The notes beneath the pieces were generated by a model. The model was given only the letters and a program-made list of their open reading frames with translations. It did no database searches and was not told the DNA's origin. Positions 24,167-34,687 of a stretch of 64,000 nucleotides of DNA are shown piece after piece (position 1 is the stretch's first letter; every line of letters begins with the position of its first letter). Origin of the DNA: Ailanthus altissimus (taxonomy: Eukaryota; Streptophyta; Magnoliopsida; Sapindales; Simaroubaceae). The DNA is taken from contig OX327702.1 of the NCBI GenBank assembly GCA_946807835.1, forward strand, positions 12,772,001-12,836,000, given 5' to 3'. Position numbers and translations under genes: made by a program.

Positions 24167-25732
24167 TGTTTACGCTCAAAATATAACGCGGCTATCGCAG
24201 TATGGATTGAGGTGTCGATCCTACGAGGAAGCTTTTGAAAAAATAGGTTGGTGAAGAAAAATATTAAAGTAATAGTAAAGGATAAAATTAATTCATTGAT
24301 TTAAGTGGATGAGATAGAATTGTCTATGAATTGAGAAAAATGTCTTATGATGATTTAAACAAGGCTTTGAGAATTATAATTATGCTTTATAAATTTACTC
24401 TACACTTTGATTCAATGTTTATAACTCAATTGACAGTTTTACATCTAACAATCAATCGGAAGATATGTAAAATATAGCATATTTGATAACACATGTATTT
24501 GATATGACTAAACTCTTTTTCAAATATTAACACAAATCATGTTCATTTATACAAGTTATCTAAGATCGAAAATATATCATTTTGACAATATTGCAGTAAA
24601 TGATCAACTTGAATATCAAACATTTATTGTCTTTACATGTTATCCAAGATCGACAATATATCAATCGACAATATTGCAGTAAAAGATTAACATATAAAAC
24701 AATGTAACTAATAACAATTATAATTCAACAAGAATCACATGAGAAAAGGATTACTGAACATATATGAGACATGAGAATTATAACCTCTGGATTATAAAAA
24801 ATAAAATAGATAAAAGTTTAATCAAAACCAAACTTACAACATTTGTAGCTCTTGATAACGAATCAAAGCATAGAAGTAGATTTATTACACATAAAAGTTC
24901 ATCTTTTAACCTTGCCAAGAACTTTAACCTAGATTACAATGCATGTTAATGAGAAGAAATAAGAGAGAATTATCTAATGTTAAAAACGTCCTAAGAGTGT
25001 CTTTTTATAGGCAATGAATGGAAATATGTCATGTGTGACATCAATCTTTAATAATTTTAGGCCAACAACTCGTTCACCCATTTGCAGCACATTTTTGATA
25101 ATGTAAATGATCCATATAGCCTCTGTAACCGACATGAAAGTCGTAGAATTTTGTCTCTTATTTCTATAGACACTAGATTCATGCAAATTGGATAAGTATC
25201 GAATGAGCTATGAGCAAAATTTCAAAGATACATCAGATTTTGGCCAACAACTCTTTTACCCACTTGCAAGATAATTTGGTTTATGATAACGGCTAATTTG
25301 GACTTTACCATCAACATAAAAGTTGTTGATAATTAAGTCCGTATTTCAAAGATTTAAGAATTATACCAATTGAGTACATATCTGGTGAGTTATGGTCCAA
25401 ATACATAAGTTGGGTCAAGCTGAGCAGAAGTTGTAGCCCAATTCTATTATATCTCAATTTTTGGCCCATAACATGTTGGATTTGGCTTTTCAACTATTCT
25501 TCAAGTTTGTGTAAGATTGAGTTATGTTACTCCAGGTTCAATAATTTCTTCATTTCAATTTCTACATTGAGAGTTATGTCTATTTTACCTAAACCTGTGC
25601 AGATAACATTCATTAATCACAATTTAAGGAGAACACTTAATTTCAAGTTAAAAATACAAGAAAATGCTAAAATTAGTGACATTAAATGGTGACTGAATTT
25701 CTTAACAAATATGCATTTTCATGTGTGCATCA
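24167..25732 (-). repeat. 3' LTR of element B
   Basis: It is 1566 bp with TG...CA ends and is closely similar to 34688-36235 over its whole length. The region around 24170-24230 contains a conserved end motif on the minus strand (ATCGACACCTCAAT). The chance frame at 24764-24949 recurs in the other LTR. Confidence 0.93.
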
Positions 25733-27089
25733 CAACCTCCAACCAGTTTATTGCTAGTCTCTAGCAATTCAAGCGTAAATAGAATATGCAAAACTACCTA
25801 AGCATTTCAAACAAAAAGTCAGTTCAAGATCACTGTTGCTATTATAGTTTTTTCAATTATAACTTTCAGAAATATTATGTGTGAACTAAGCTGTAACCAT
25901 CTTACCATAAACCACAACAAATATAGCCTCGAGAATTTCTCCAAGTAAAATTCTCAACTCCATATGCTCACAAGTGTATGACAGTTTAAAAGGTTAGGAT
26001 TTCTCTCATGAAGTTGGAAAATAATTAAGCACTCAAGAAAAAGTAAATTTTAAAGACAGATATACGAACTAACATTGATCCAAAGATAGAAAAATCAATT
26101 GTTTAGAAATCAATTATTCTTAACATACGACAGCTTTAGAACTTCAATTGACTTGTAATAATAATACATGTATAACTTGGTGAGAAAACTACTTTACAAA
26201 ATATTTGTCTTCTAAAATTGAATGAAGACTTTATTAAACTAAATTGATTTTTTTTTCTTTTTTCTTTTTTGTATTTTGCTTTTTTTGTTTTTTGATTTTT
26301 TTGTATTTTTAAAGAATACAAGGAAGCATTACGAAGGTTTCTCACCAAATTATATTATACACAGATGCAACTAACTTATTTCGTAATTTAAATAATATCA
26401 ATCTAAATAAAAATTAACCAATTCAAAGGATCAATGGAGGTTCATAAGCTATTTTCTCAACCTTTTCACTTACTCACAAAAGATATGTGAGATTAGAAAA
26501 ATATATACTTAAACATGGAAATTCTCTTATCTATATAAATTGAATCATCCGTCTTACCACAAGCTTTAGCATTGTGCTCAAAAATATTTAGGAAATCATT
26601 CTTTAGTAACCTAAATAGAAACAGTGACTTAACCTAAACAATTTTGAAATTATACCTAGGCAGAAAAGCAAATTCTTTTATACAAGAATTACCAAGACTA
26701 CAAGCAATAAACAATAATACATGAAACATAAATCAAAACAATAAAAAGTTAGCTAAAATGCGTTTCAAAAGTTATAACTAAAACTCCTTACTCTATCATT
26801 CTAATTTGACCTAGAATGCGTCTCAAGAGTTCAAGAATGAACTCTTTATTCTGCCATTTTAATAAAATATCGGACCACAAATTTGTTTTTTTAGACAAAA
26901 TGCGACTTGTGTCTACTATCCTCCCCCAAACCAGATGAAACATTGTCCTCAATGTTTAAATAGAAAGAGATAAGGTATATGAGACATTACCTGAAACACC
27001 AGTTATTTAAAAGAAACAAATCTGAGAGACACTTAAGCAAATATAAACTAAAATGATGATGCTGATAAATAAATAAAAGAAAGAAAAAT
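25733..27089 (-). other. Noncoding 3' tail of element B
   Basis: No frame is supported. Next to the 3' LTR the minus strand reads AACTGGTTGGAGGTTG, a weak polypurine tract. A/T-rich runs occur near 26250-26310. A conserved hairpin and G-run lie at 26920-26955. The length fits the long tails seen in Athila-type elements. Confidence 0.6.
26940..26955 (-). other. Conserved tail hairpin of element B
   Basis: ACATTG-AGGA-CAATGT on the minus strand has perfect 6-bp arms and is followed by GGTTTGGGGGAGG (26920-26932). It is equivalent to 350-365 in A and 49089-49106 in D. Confidence 0.65.
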
Positions 27090-27640
27090 TTATAAACGAA
27101 GTGTCAGATCTAATTTTCGCTTGTTAAGGCCCACTGACCAATCGATCCGAGTTATTGCTGGGTCAGGTTCGTAGGTAACTGCCTGTAATTTGTCAATCAA
27201 TTCATCAGCCTCGGTAGCAGAAACTAGGATCTATAGGTTTTCAGTGGATATTCAACTGGGCCCAAGAGGCAATTTGAAAAATTTCTTCCAAGGTACCAAA
27301 ACCACCTGGTAAAGTAATAAAAGTGTCTGCATTGTAAAGCATTCTAACTATACGTTCATGCATAGATGAGATTCGTAATTCTTCTCCTATTGTTTTTCCA
27401 GTCAAGTTTTCCATGGTAAAGCTGTAGGAATGATACCTAAAACTTGACTTCCTCCTAAATGTGCAGTTGTTGACACACACCCCATTAACCCAAGGCTACC
27501 CCCTCCATAAATCAAATGAATTTTTCTTGTAGCTAATGTTTTTCCTAGATTGTTTGGTTGCTTTTACAAACACTTTATTCCTCCTAGGACTAGATCCACA
27601 AAATACACATATATTTCAAAATTATTGAACTGGGGTTTCC
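27090..27640 (-). pseudogene. LOG-like cytokinin riboside monophosphate phosphoribohydrolase, copy B
   Basis: Minus strand, in order: NICVFCGSS (about 27600-27620), KVFVKATK, then after a frameshift [20 protein letters not shown] (YGGGS at 27495-27509) and [19 protein letters not shown], then after another shift [37 protein letters not shown] (motif at 27283-27309) and SWAQLNIH, a stop, KPI, and after an internal deletion ILVSATEADELIDKL with a basic end, stopping at 27090. These are hallmark LOG motifs, including the PGGxGTxxE active site and the conserved Arg of MHER. LOG acts in the cytosol to free active cytokinin bases. Segments that would be separated by introns in plant LOG genes are contiguous, indicating capture from a spliced transcript. 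It lies between the extra ORF and the noncoding tail. Two frameshifts, stops and a deletion of about 30 codons make it inactive as it stands. Confidence 0.87.
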
Positions 27641-28082
27641 TCTATATCTACTCTCACCTTTATCTCAATATATGAAAATGAAGAAAATGAGGTACTGTAT
27701 TTATAAAGTACCAAATGATAACAATGATTGTAGTAACCTGACAGTTTGTCAGAAGAGAGTTAAAAACAAAACACAAAAATTTAAATATAATGACCCATAT
27801 GCATTATTGAACAAAAAGATTTAAATTTAAGACATCTACATAAGTAGCCTTACTATTTATAAAACAAAATAAAATAAAATTTTGAATTTAAAACACATGT
27901 ATTTACAGGTAGTTGTGATTGTGGCTCACATCCTCCTCTGATTTTACGTCCAGTAACAGCTTAAATGCCCTCTATGGGTCGAGGATAGGCTTCCCATCCA
28001 ATTTTCTTATAAATTGGCAAACAGGGTCTTTTAGAGTCAGATTCCAGAGACTATACTATTGATATTCATTTTTTAATTTGTT
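27641..28082 (-). other. Spacer between the extra ORF and the LOG-like copy
   Basis: No gene is seen. The part 27900-28080 matches the A sequence at 4029-4180 and the 109-bp flank contained in the 558-bp repeats. A TTTATAAATA on the minus strand near 27690-27705 lies just upstream of the LOG-like copy and could be a TATA-like element, but nothing else supports a promoter. Confidence 0.4.
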
Positions 28083-28520
28083 CTATAAATTGAGAAGTTC
28101 ACGTTGCACGAGCCCACAAGTATACGTCTTAAGGGTCAATAGGATATCATCCAAAGACTCCTTATTCAGTCAATCCTTAATGAACTGAATTTTGTCTTCT
28201 CGATTTCTAAATGCAAATCCTAAAGAACGACAACTCCGGTTACAATTCCATCGAGCACATTTATGACAGACTTGTAACCTCTTTGCTCGTCGCCTTTTGG
28301 CATAAGAGCTTCTTCTAAGACTAGGCATATGAGAAACAAAATCATTTGTAAACTCACCAGATAATTAAACCTTGGCTTCAATTAACCAACGAAGATCCAC
28401 AGGGATATTACCCAACATCAATAGCCTTAGTCTTTCACACTGTGCTTTGTAAATCTTAAGTAGAGTATTTTGAGGTAATGAAGGAAAATATTTTTTAAGG
28501 TTGGCAAGAATGCAATCCAT
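28083..28520 (-). pseudogene. Small Cys-rich extra ORF of the A/B family, copy B
   Basis: From ATG at 28520 the minus strand reads MDCILANLKKYFPSLPQNTL, GNIPVDLRWLIEAKV, then RRSSYAKRRRAKRL, CHKCARWNCNRSC and IQFIKD, LNKESLDDIL, ending at TAG (28083-28085): 145 codons. Two in-frame stops occur, one where A has CAA (so CAA to TAA) and one where A has a glycine codon. A basic arginine/lysine run next to a C-x2-C-x4-C-x3-C cluster suggests a zinc-dependent nucleic-acid-binding protein; the layout recalls the small Cys-rich RNA-binding proteins of some plant RNA viruses, a resemblance only. The identical FIKD and NKESLDDIL blocks and shared stop in A support a real gene. It lies between integrase and the LOG-like copy. 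Confidence 0.65.
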
Positions 28521-28762
28521 TTTGAAAGAAAGAAAAGAGATGAATGCAAAGTTTAAGAGACAGTTTTTAGGGAACTGAGAAATCGACTTTAATAGTCACG
28601 GAGTACTGTATCCGCCACTTGACCGGGAAATAAAATCACACTGAAGGGAAAAAAAAAAGAAAATAAAGTAAAATAAAATGTGAAAGAAAATAAAAGAAAA
28701 AATAAAAAGTCAAAAGGTAAAATATAAAATATGGTACAAATAGATTAAACCTGATCAAGCAT

Positions 28763-30170
28763 CTAGACAGGATCTATAAAAGGGATCTCGTCTAGGTACA
28801 TAGAGTGGTCTACCTTTTCCACATAGCTTTTCAACCGCTGTCCATCCACTTTAAAAGTTCGCCCATCAGTAGGGTCCTCAATTTCGATAGCACCATTAGG
28901 AAAAACGTGCCTTACCATAAATGGATCAGTCCATCGAGATCTCAACTTTACAGGGTGTAAATGCAATTAAGAATCATAAAGATAGACCCGTTGATTTGGC
29001 TCAAAGTGTTTTCTTGAGATCTGTTTGTCATCAGCTGCTTTCATCTTAGCTTTGTAAATTCTGGAGTTGTCATATGCGTCATTTCGTAGCTCTTCTATTT
29101 CTGATAATTGTAACTTTCTCTAGAGACCTGTAGCATTCAAATCAAAGTTAAGGGCTTTGACAGCCCAATAAGCTTTATGCTCTAACTCAACAGGTAAATG
29201 GCAAGCTTTTTCATAAACAAGCCGGTATGGAGATATTCCTAAGATGGTTTTGTATGCAGTGCGATATGCCCATAATGCATCAGAAAGACGTAGAGACCAA
29301 TCTTTGCAATTTGGGTTAACCGTCTTTTCCAAAATCTGTTTAACCTCTCTATTTGCTAGCTCGACTTGTCCATTTTTCTGTGGATGGTATGTAGTGGAGA
29401 CTTTATGAAGAACATCATACCTGCGCATCAAAGCTTCAAAAGAACGGTTACAGAAATGTGTTCCTTGGTCACTAATGATTACACGTAGAGTACCATACCT
29501 AGATAACACATTTTCTTTTAAGAATTTTACCACAGTTATATTGTCATTAGTACGACAGGCTATAGCCTCCACCCATTTTGATACATAGTTAACAACTAAA
29601 ATGATGTAAGGGTATCCAAAAGATGAGGGAAAAGGACCCATAAAACCGATACCTCAACAGTCAAATATCTCGATAACGAGAATAGGGTTAAGAGGCATCA
29701 GATATCTTCAAGATAAAGCACCTAACTTTTGACATCTTTCATAGGAACGACAAAAATTATTAGTGTCTTTGAACAAAGTGGGCTAGTAAAGACCACACTG
29801 TAAAATTTTCATAGTTGTCTTTTTCATAGAAAAATGACCACCACAAGCAGCACTATAGCAAAAATTTAAGACTCTAGAAACTTCACTTTCAGGAATGCAA
29901 CGTCTCATAATTTGGTCATAACAGTATTTGAAAAGATATGGATCGTCCCAATAAAAATTGTGTACCTCAACTAGGAACTTATGATTATCTTGTGCACTCT
30001 AGTTAGATGGAAGTTCACTACAAACCAAATAATTTACGATATGTGCATACCAAGGTATTTGGCTTATAGCAAAAGGATGTTCATCAGGAAAATCATTTTG
30101 AATAGGTGGCAAATCAGTGGAGTCAGTGAACTCAAGGCGGGATAGATGATCAGTAACAACATTTTCAACG
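28763..30170 (-). pseudogene. Integrase of element B
   Basis: In order on the minus strand: a zinc-binding region (GGHFSMKKTTMKILQC and RSYERCQ, about 29750-29880), the core (29120-29641: [48 protein letters not shown]), a linker with SRIYKAKMKAADDKQ, and a tail frame at 28763-28966 (KLRSRWTDPFMVRHVFPNGA, TFKVDGQRLKSY). Integrase inserts the cDNA into nuclear DNA. Of the DDE residues, the second Asp and the Glu are kept, but the first is Asn (29588-29590, VVNYVSKW). Stops lie at the zinc region, before the linker and before the tail. The block order is that of Tat/Athila pol. Confidence 0.88.
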
Positions 30171-31470
30171 CCTTTTTGTCTTTGATGGTTAGATCAAATT
30201 CCTACAAAAGAAGAATCTACCTAATTAAACGGGCTTTAGCATCCTTCTTAGAAAGAAGGTACTTAAGGGCTGCATGGTCAGTAAAAATAATAATAGGTGA
30301 ACCAATAAAATAAGAATAGAATTTGTCTAAGGCAACAATAATAACTAGTAGTTCTTTTTCAGTAGTAGTGTAATTCATTTGAGTATCATTCAAAGTCCTA
30401 CTAGCATAATAAACAACAAAGGATTTTCCCTCCCTACGTTGCCCAAGAATTGCTCCTACAACATAATTACTTGCATCACACATAATTTCAAATAAGAGGT
30501 TCTAATCCAGTGATTGCATGATATGAGTGGGGGTGAGTTTGGTAATGAGTATTCGGAATGCCTCATCACACTCTTGTGTCCATGTAAATTCTGTATCTTT
30601 TTATCAAAAGGTTACACAATGGTCTAGATATGGCAAAACAATTTTGTATAAACCTTATGTAAAAGTTAGCGTGTCCAAGAAAAGATCAGACATCTTTTAT
30701 TGTTTTAGGTATAGGTAATTTAGAGATTAATTCAATTTTGGCCTTGTCAACCTCTATCCCTCTTTCAGATACAATGTGGCCCAAAACGATTCTTGAAGAT
30801 ACCATGAAATGACATTTCTCCCAATTTAGCACAAGTCATTTTTCTTCACACCTACTCAAAATGGCTTTCAAGTTAAATAGGCATAAATAAAAAGAATTAC
30901 CAAAAACAGTCAAATCATTCATAAAAACTTCCATATATTTTTCAACCATATCAGAGAAAATACTTAACATACAATGCTGAAAAGTAGATGGTGCATTACA
31001 TAATTCAAATGGCATTCTACGAAAAGCATAAGTACCAAAAGGGCATGTAAAAGTGGTTTTTTCTTGGTCTTCTATAGCTATCTCAATCTGATAATATCCT
31101 GAATACCAATCAAGAAAGCAATAAAAAGGATGTCCAACTACACGTTCTAAAATTTGGTCGATAAAAGGCAATGGAAAATAGTCTTTCCTAGTAGCTATGT
31201 TTAATTTTCTATAATCAATGCACATTTGCCAACCACTTACTACCCTAACTGGAACAGGTATCTTATTCTCATTTTCCACAACAGTAACCCTAGATTTCTT
31301 AGGAACTACTTGAGTTGGACTTACCCATTGACTATAAAAAATTGGGTAGATTATACCCGCATCTAATAGTTTCAAGACCTCTTTCTTCACTACTTCTTTC
31401 ATTGTTGGGTTAAGTCTTCTTTGTGGGTCTCTACGAGGTTGGGTACCTTTCTTTAAATGAATTCTATGGG
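30171..31470 (-). pseudogene. Reverse transcriptase and RNase H of element B
   Basis: RT frame at 30836-31402: EVLKLLDAGIIYPIFYSQWV, SPTQVVPKKS, GWQMCIDYRKLNIATRKDYF, CPFGTYAFRRMPFELCNAPS, and the active-site block EVFMNDLTVFG (FMND at 30914-30925) where F-x-D-D is expected, so one catalytic Asp is Asn. RNase H frame at 30217-30483: MCDASNYVVGAILGQRREGK, NYTTTEKELLVIIVALDKF, FTDHAALKYLLSKKDAKARL, with both visible aspartates kept. The thumb between them (30490-30830) is full of stops. These two activities make the cDNA in the particle. Lineage signature: Tat/Athila. Confidence 0.9.
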
Positions 31471-31471
31471 A

Positions 31472-32330
31472 TCATATCAATAGAGAAATACCTTTAATAT
31501 CATCTATGGTCCAACCTAGTGCAGACTTATGTTCTTTTAACAATTTTATCAAATTTTCCTCTTGTTCAGCACTACGTTCAGAAGAAATGATGATAGGAAA
31601 GGTATCATCTGGTCCCAATAATGCATGTTTCAAACCTTTGGGCAGTGGAGAAAGCTCAACTTGTGGTGTCTCAAGGTTTGATGGTTTTGGTTTCTCCTTC
31701 TCTCGTGGCAACTCTTCAAAGCGTGGCTGCCAAAATCGAGTCCCTTTATCTTGTGAGTCAAAAATACTAAACACATCAATTGTTACATCAGGATAATATA
31801 ATTCTTCAAAATCAAAATTGAGAAGATTTTTCAAAGAATCAGAGTTATGATTTTGATAAGCTTCCTCCGCTATAAGTGTGTCTATCATATATGAATGATA
31901 GCATTCGTCTTCTTTTCGTGGTTGTTTGCCAATATTGAAAATGTTCACCTCAAGAGTCATATTCCCAAAAGATAATTTCATTAGACCATTTCTGTAATTA
32001 ATAAGAGCATTAGCAGTGGCAAGAAAAGGTCTCCCCAAAATAAGAGGAAATTTTGACTCTATGTTAATAGCAGAATGAGTGTCTAAAACAAGAAAATCAA
32101 TAGGGTAGTAAAATTTATCAATTTGCAACAAAACATCTTCTACTATCCCCCGTGGTTTCTTGATTGATCGGTCAGCTAATTGTAGGACTACAGATGTTGG
32201 TTTAATCTCACCAAGTCCTAATTGCAAGTAAATAGAATAAGGCATTAAATTTACACTTGCTCCTAAGTCCAACAAAGCTTGACTAAACTCATGTGTCCCA
32301 ATTTACAAGAGATTATGGGACATCCTGGGT
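31472..32330 (-). pseudogene. Protease and RT start of element B
   Basis: A 267-residue frame (31472-32275) begins LDLGASVNLMPYSIYLQLGL; DLGAS is the Athila-type aspartic protease motif in place of DTG or DSG. FPLILGRPFLATANALINYR is the second protease landmark. The frame ends with HKSALGWTIDDIKGIS, the first RT block. Protease matures the gag-pol polyprotein. Upstream of the frame CPIISCKLG matches the start of the protease region in D and F but is shifted by one base. A stop (31472) separates it from the RT frame. Confidence 0.88.
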
Positions 32331-33960
32331 CTTTATACTTGGGTGGTGTCTTTTATTCAATCACTGCACCTACCTATTCTGCCAAAAATGCAGTTTTCTT
32401 TACATGGTATTTTCTTTTGATAGTGCATAGATCCTTGATGATTTTGGCATAAGTTGGAACCTGCTTAGTCAAATGCAACAAGGGAAAATTAATCTTAACT
32501 TGTTTCAAATGTTCCAAAATCTCACCTTGAATTTTTGAATTTTTTTCAACTGGTCAAAGAGCTTAAGGAAAAGGCACAGGGATTGAAAACTTATTTTTGG
32601 GCTCTTTTTTCACTATGGCCTCTTTTTTAAGGGGGGCGTCTTTACTACTTGTAGAAGTGTTAATTTCAAAAGTAGAATCACTTACAATCTTACCACTTCG
32701 AGTAGTAATGGCATTGACTTCTTTGAGATTTTGAGCATCAGAAGTAGAAGCTTGTGCCATGAATTGTCCTTTCGAATTGGATTGAGGTTGAGACGGAAAC
32801 TTACCTCGCTCTTGTACAGTTAAGGCACTAGTCAGCTTTGTGATTTGACTCTTGATTTTTTTATTTTCATCTATCACCTGCTGAAGTACTGTTTCAAATT
32901 TTTGATTAGTCTTACTTTGTGCCTCTATAAATGCTTGTAATATATCATCTAAAGGACTACTAGTTGGTCGTGCATTATATTAAGGTGTAACATAAGACTT
33001 GGGTGCTTGTTGTTCTTGTTTCCAATGACTGTTGGTTTGTTGGTCAGATTTCAACTAAAGTTTATGTGGTTTCTCCAACTAGGATTATAGGTTTCAGAGT
33101 AGGGTGAATAAGGCTTCTTGTACATCCCTAGGGCATTACATTGTTCCTTATATATCCTTTTCATCTTATTATAAGTGGAGCAATCTTGAGCTAAGTGTTC
33201 CGCTCCTCCACAGACAAAACAAACATCGTGTGACTCAACCTTAGTAACTGTGTGGGTGACCCTTCTATCTTTGGTTTTCAAGGCCTCTAACTCTCTAGTT
33301 AAGACCTCTAATTAGGCTTTGAGGTTATCCTCTTCCCTAAGATGGAAAACTCCACTGGGTCGTGACCTATTTGTGCTTTCAGTAATGCTAGGTCCAATCC
33401 ATGTATGGGTTTTTTTAGCTAAGTCATTAAGGAATTCTATGGCTTCCTTAGGATCTTTGTGAAGAAACTCCCCATTACACATCATCTCAACAAATTGACA
33501 CTCTCTAATTATGAGTCCCTCATAAAAATAGCTAACAAAACGCCAATTTTCATACCCATGGTGAGGGCATAGATTTAGCAACTCTTTAAACCTTTCCCAT
33601 GCTTGATATAAGGTTTCACTGTCTTTTTGATAGAAGGAAGAAGTTTTTTTTTTCAGGCCATTAGTTTTGTGTTGTGTGAAGTATTTATTGAAAAATGTTT
33701 GGGTCATTTCTGCCCAAGTTTCTATAGACCTCAGCCTCAAAGAGTATAGCCAACTCTTTGCTTTGTCTTTCAAGGAAAAAGGGAAAAATTTAAGCCTAAC
33801 AGTGTCTATGGCTCATTGTGTTAGAATTACAAGATGAACTAGATGGTGAATTCTATTCCCTTACAAATTATGGTGATGGTTTTAGTTCTACTTCTTTTAC
33901 AAAGCTCCCTCGTTTGTCTCTAAGTCGATGCATACATCCTAACAAATTTATTTATATTTT
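32331..33960 (-). pseudogene. Gag of element B
   Basis: Pieces on the minus strand: an N-terminal trace near 33830-33940, then VRLKFFPFSLKDKAKSW and WAEMTQTFFNKYFTQHKTNG, YQAWERFKELLNLCPHHGY (33312-33773), a CCHC knuckle CFVCGGAEHLAQDC (33180-33221), and a Lys/Glu-rich linker (32563-32877). Compared with D, the part between the N-terminus and the RLKFFPFSL block is deleted. The zinc knuckle keeps all four ligands. Gag assembles the particle and binds RNA. Frames on the plus strand in this area are chance. Confidence 0.85.
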
Positions 33961-34660
33961 GTTTTTTTTTTACTTTTTTTTTATGAAAGAAATGCTCAAA
34001 GAAAATTAAGAAGTGAAATAAAATACAACAAGAAATAGAAATGAGCTAGGTGGTAAGACCAACCATGAAATATAAATACAATAAATGAATAAAAGATAAT
34101 AAATTGTAAAGTACAATAAATAAAGTACAATAAGTAAATAAAAGAAAAGAAAATAGAACAAATAAAATGCAAAAGTACAATAAATAAATAAAAGGGAAAA
34201 AAATAAAATAAAGTACAATAACAAAAGTTACAATAAGTAAATAAATAAAAAGTTAGGCGGTAGAACCGGCCATTAAAATAAAATAAAAATACAACATATT
34301 AACTAAAAAAAAGTACAATAAATAAATAAAAAAATATAAAAATAAAGTACAATAAAAAAAAAACTAAGTTAGGCGGTAGAACTAGGCTTTAAAATGAAAA
34401 TACAACAAATTAACTAAAGAAATAAAGTACAATAAATAAATAAAAGAAAATGAATTAGGTTAGGCGGTAAAATCAGCCATTAAAATAATATAAAATATAA
34501 TAAATTTACTAAGAAAATAAAATAAATTAAGTGGTAGAACCAATCATGAACAATAAAATGAATTACAAAAAAGAAAATAAAACTAAAATTTTACAAAGAA
34601 AAGAAAATGTATAAAGTTACTGCTTTAGTATTGATAAACGCAACTGACTTTCGCTTAATG
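33961..34660 (-). repeat. Repeat-rich leader of element B
   Basis: The leader between the primer site and gag is an A/T simple-sequence-like tract of AATAAATAAAA and GTACAATAA units. Embedded in it is a recurring motif, best as TTAGGCGGTAGAACCGGCC on the plus strand near 34252, with relatives near 34040, 34366, 34461 and 34527, each followed by an AATAAAATA-type run. A chance frame at 34006-34224 is a product of this composition. No gene. Confidence 0.75.
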
Positions 34661-34665
34661 TGCCT

Positions 34666-34682
34666 CCCCGACAACGGCGCCA
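34666..34682 (-). other. tRNA-Asp primer binding site of element B
   Basis: The minus strand reads TGGCGCCGTTGTCGGGG, complementary to the 3' end of plant tRNA-Asp with one change from the TGGCGCCGTTGCCGGGG seen in D and F. It lies five bases inside the 5' LTR end, as expected for minus-strand DNA priming. Confidence 0.9.
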
Positions 34683-34687
34683 AATTT

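Noticed and set aside
24764..24949. Two identical 61-residue frames at 24764 and 35272 as a conserved gene
   Set aside because: They are in the two LTRs of element B, so their identity reflects LTR identity, and they lie antisense to the element.
27241..27480. A working host LOG gene
   Set aside because: The copy has two frameshifts, stops and an internal deletion, and it sits between retrotransposon pol and LTR with the LTRs and target copies outside it.
28083..28520. Integrated plant virus fragment
   Set aside because: The Cys-rich ORF resembles small viral RNA-binding proteins in layout, but it lies inside a complete LTR element, has a counterpart in element A, and no other viral gene is next to it.
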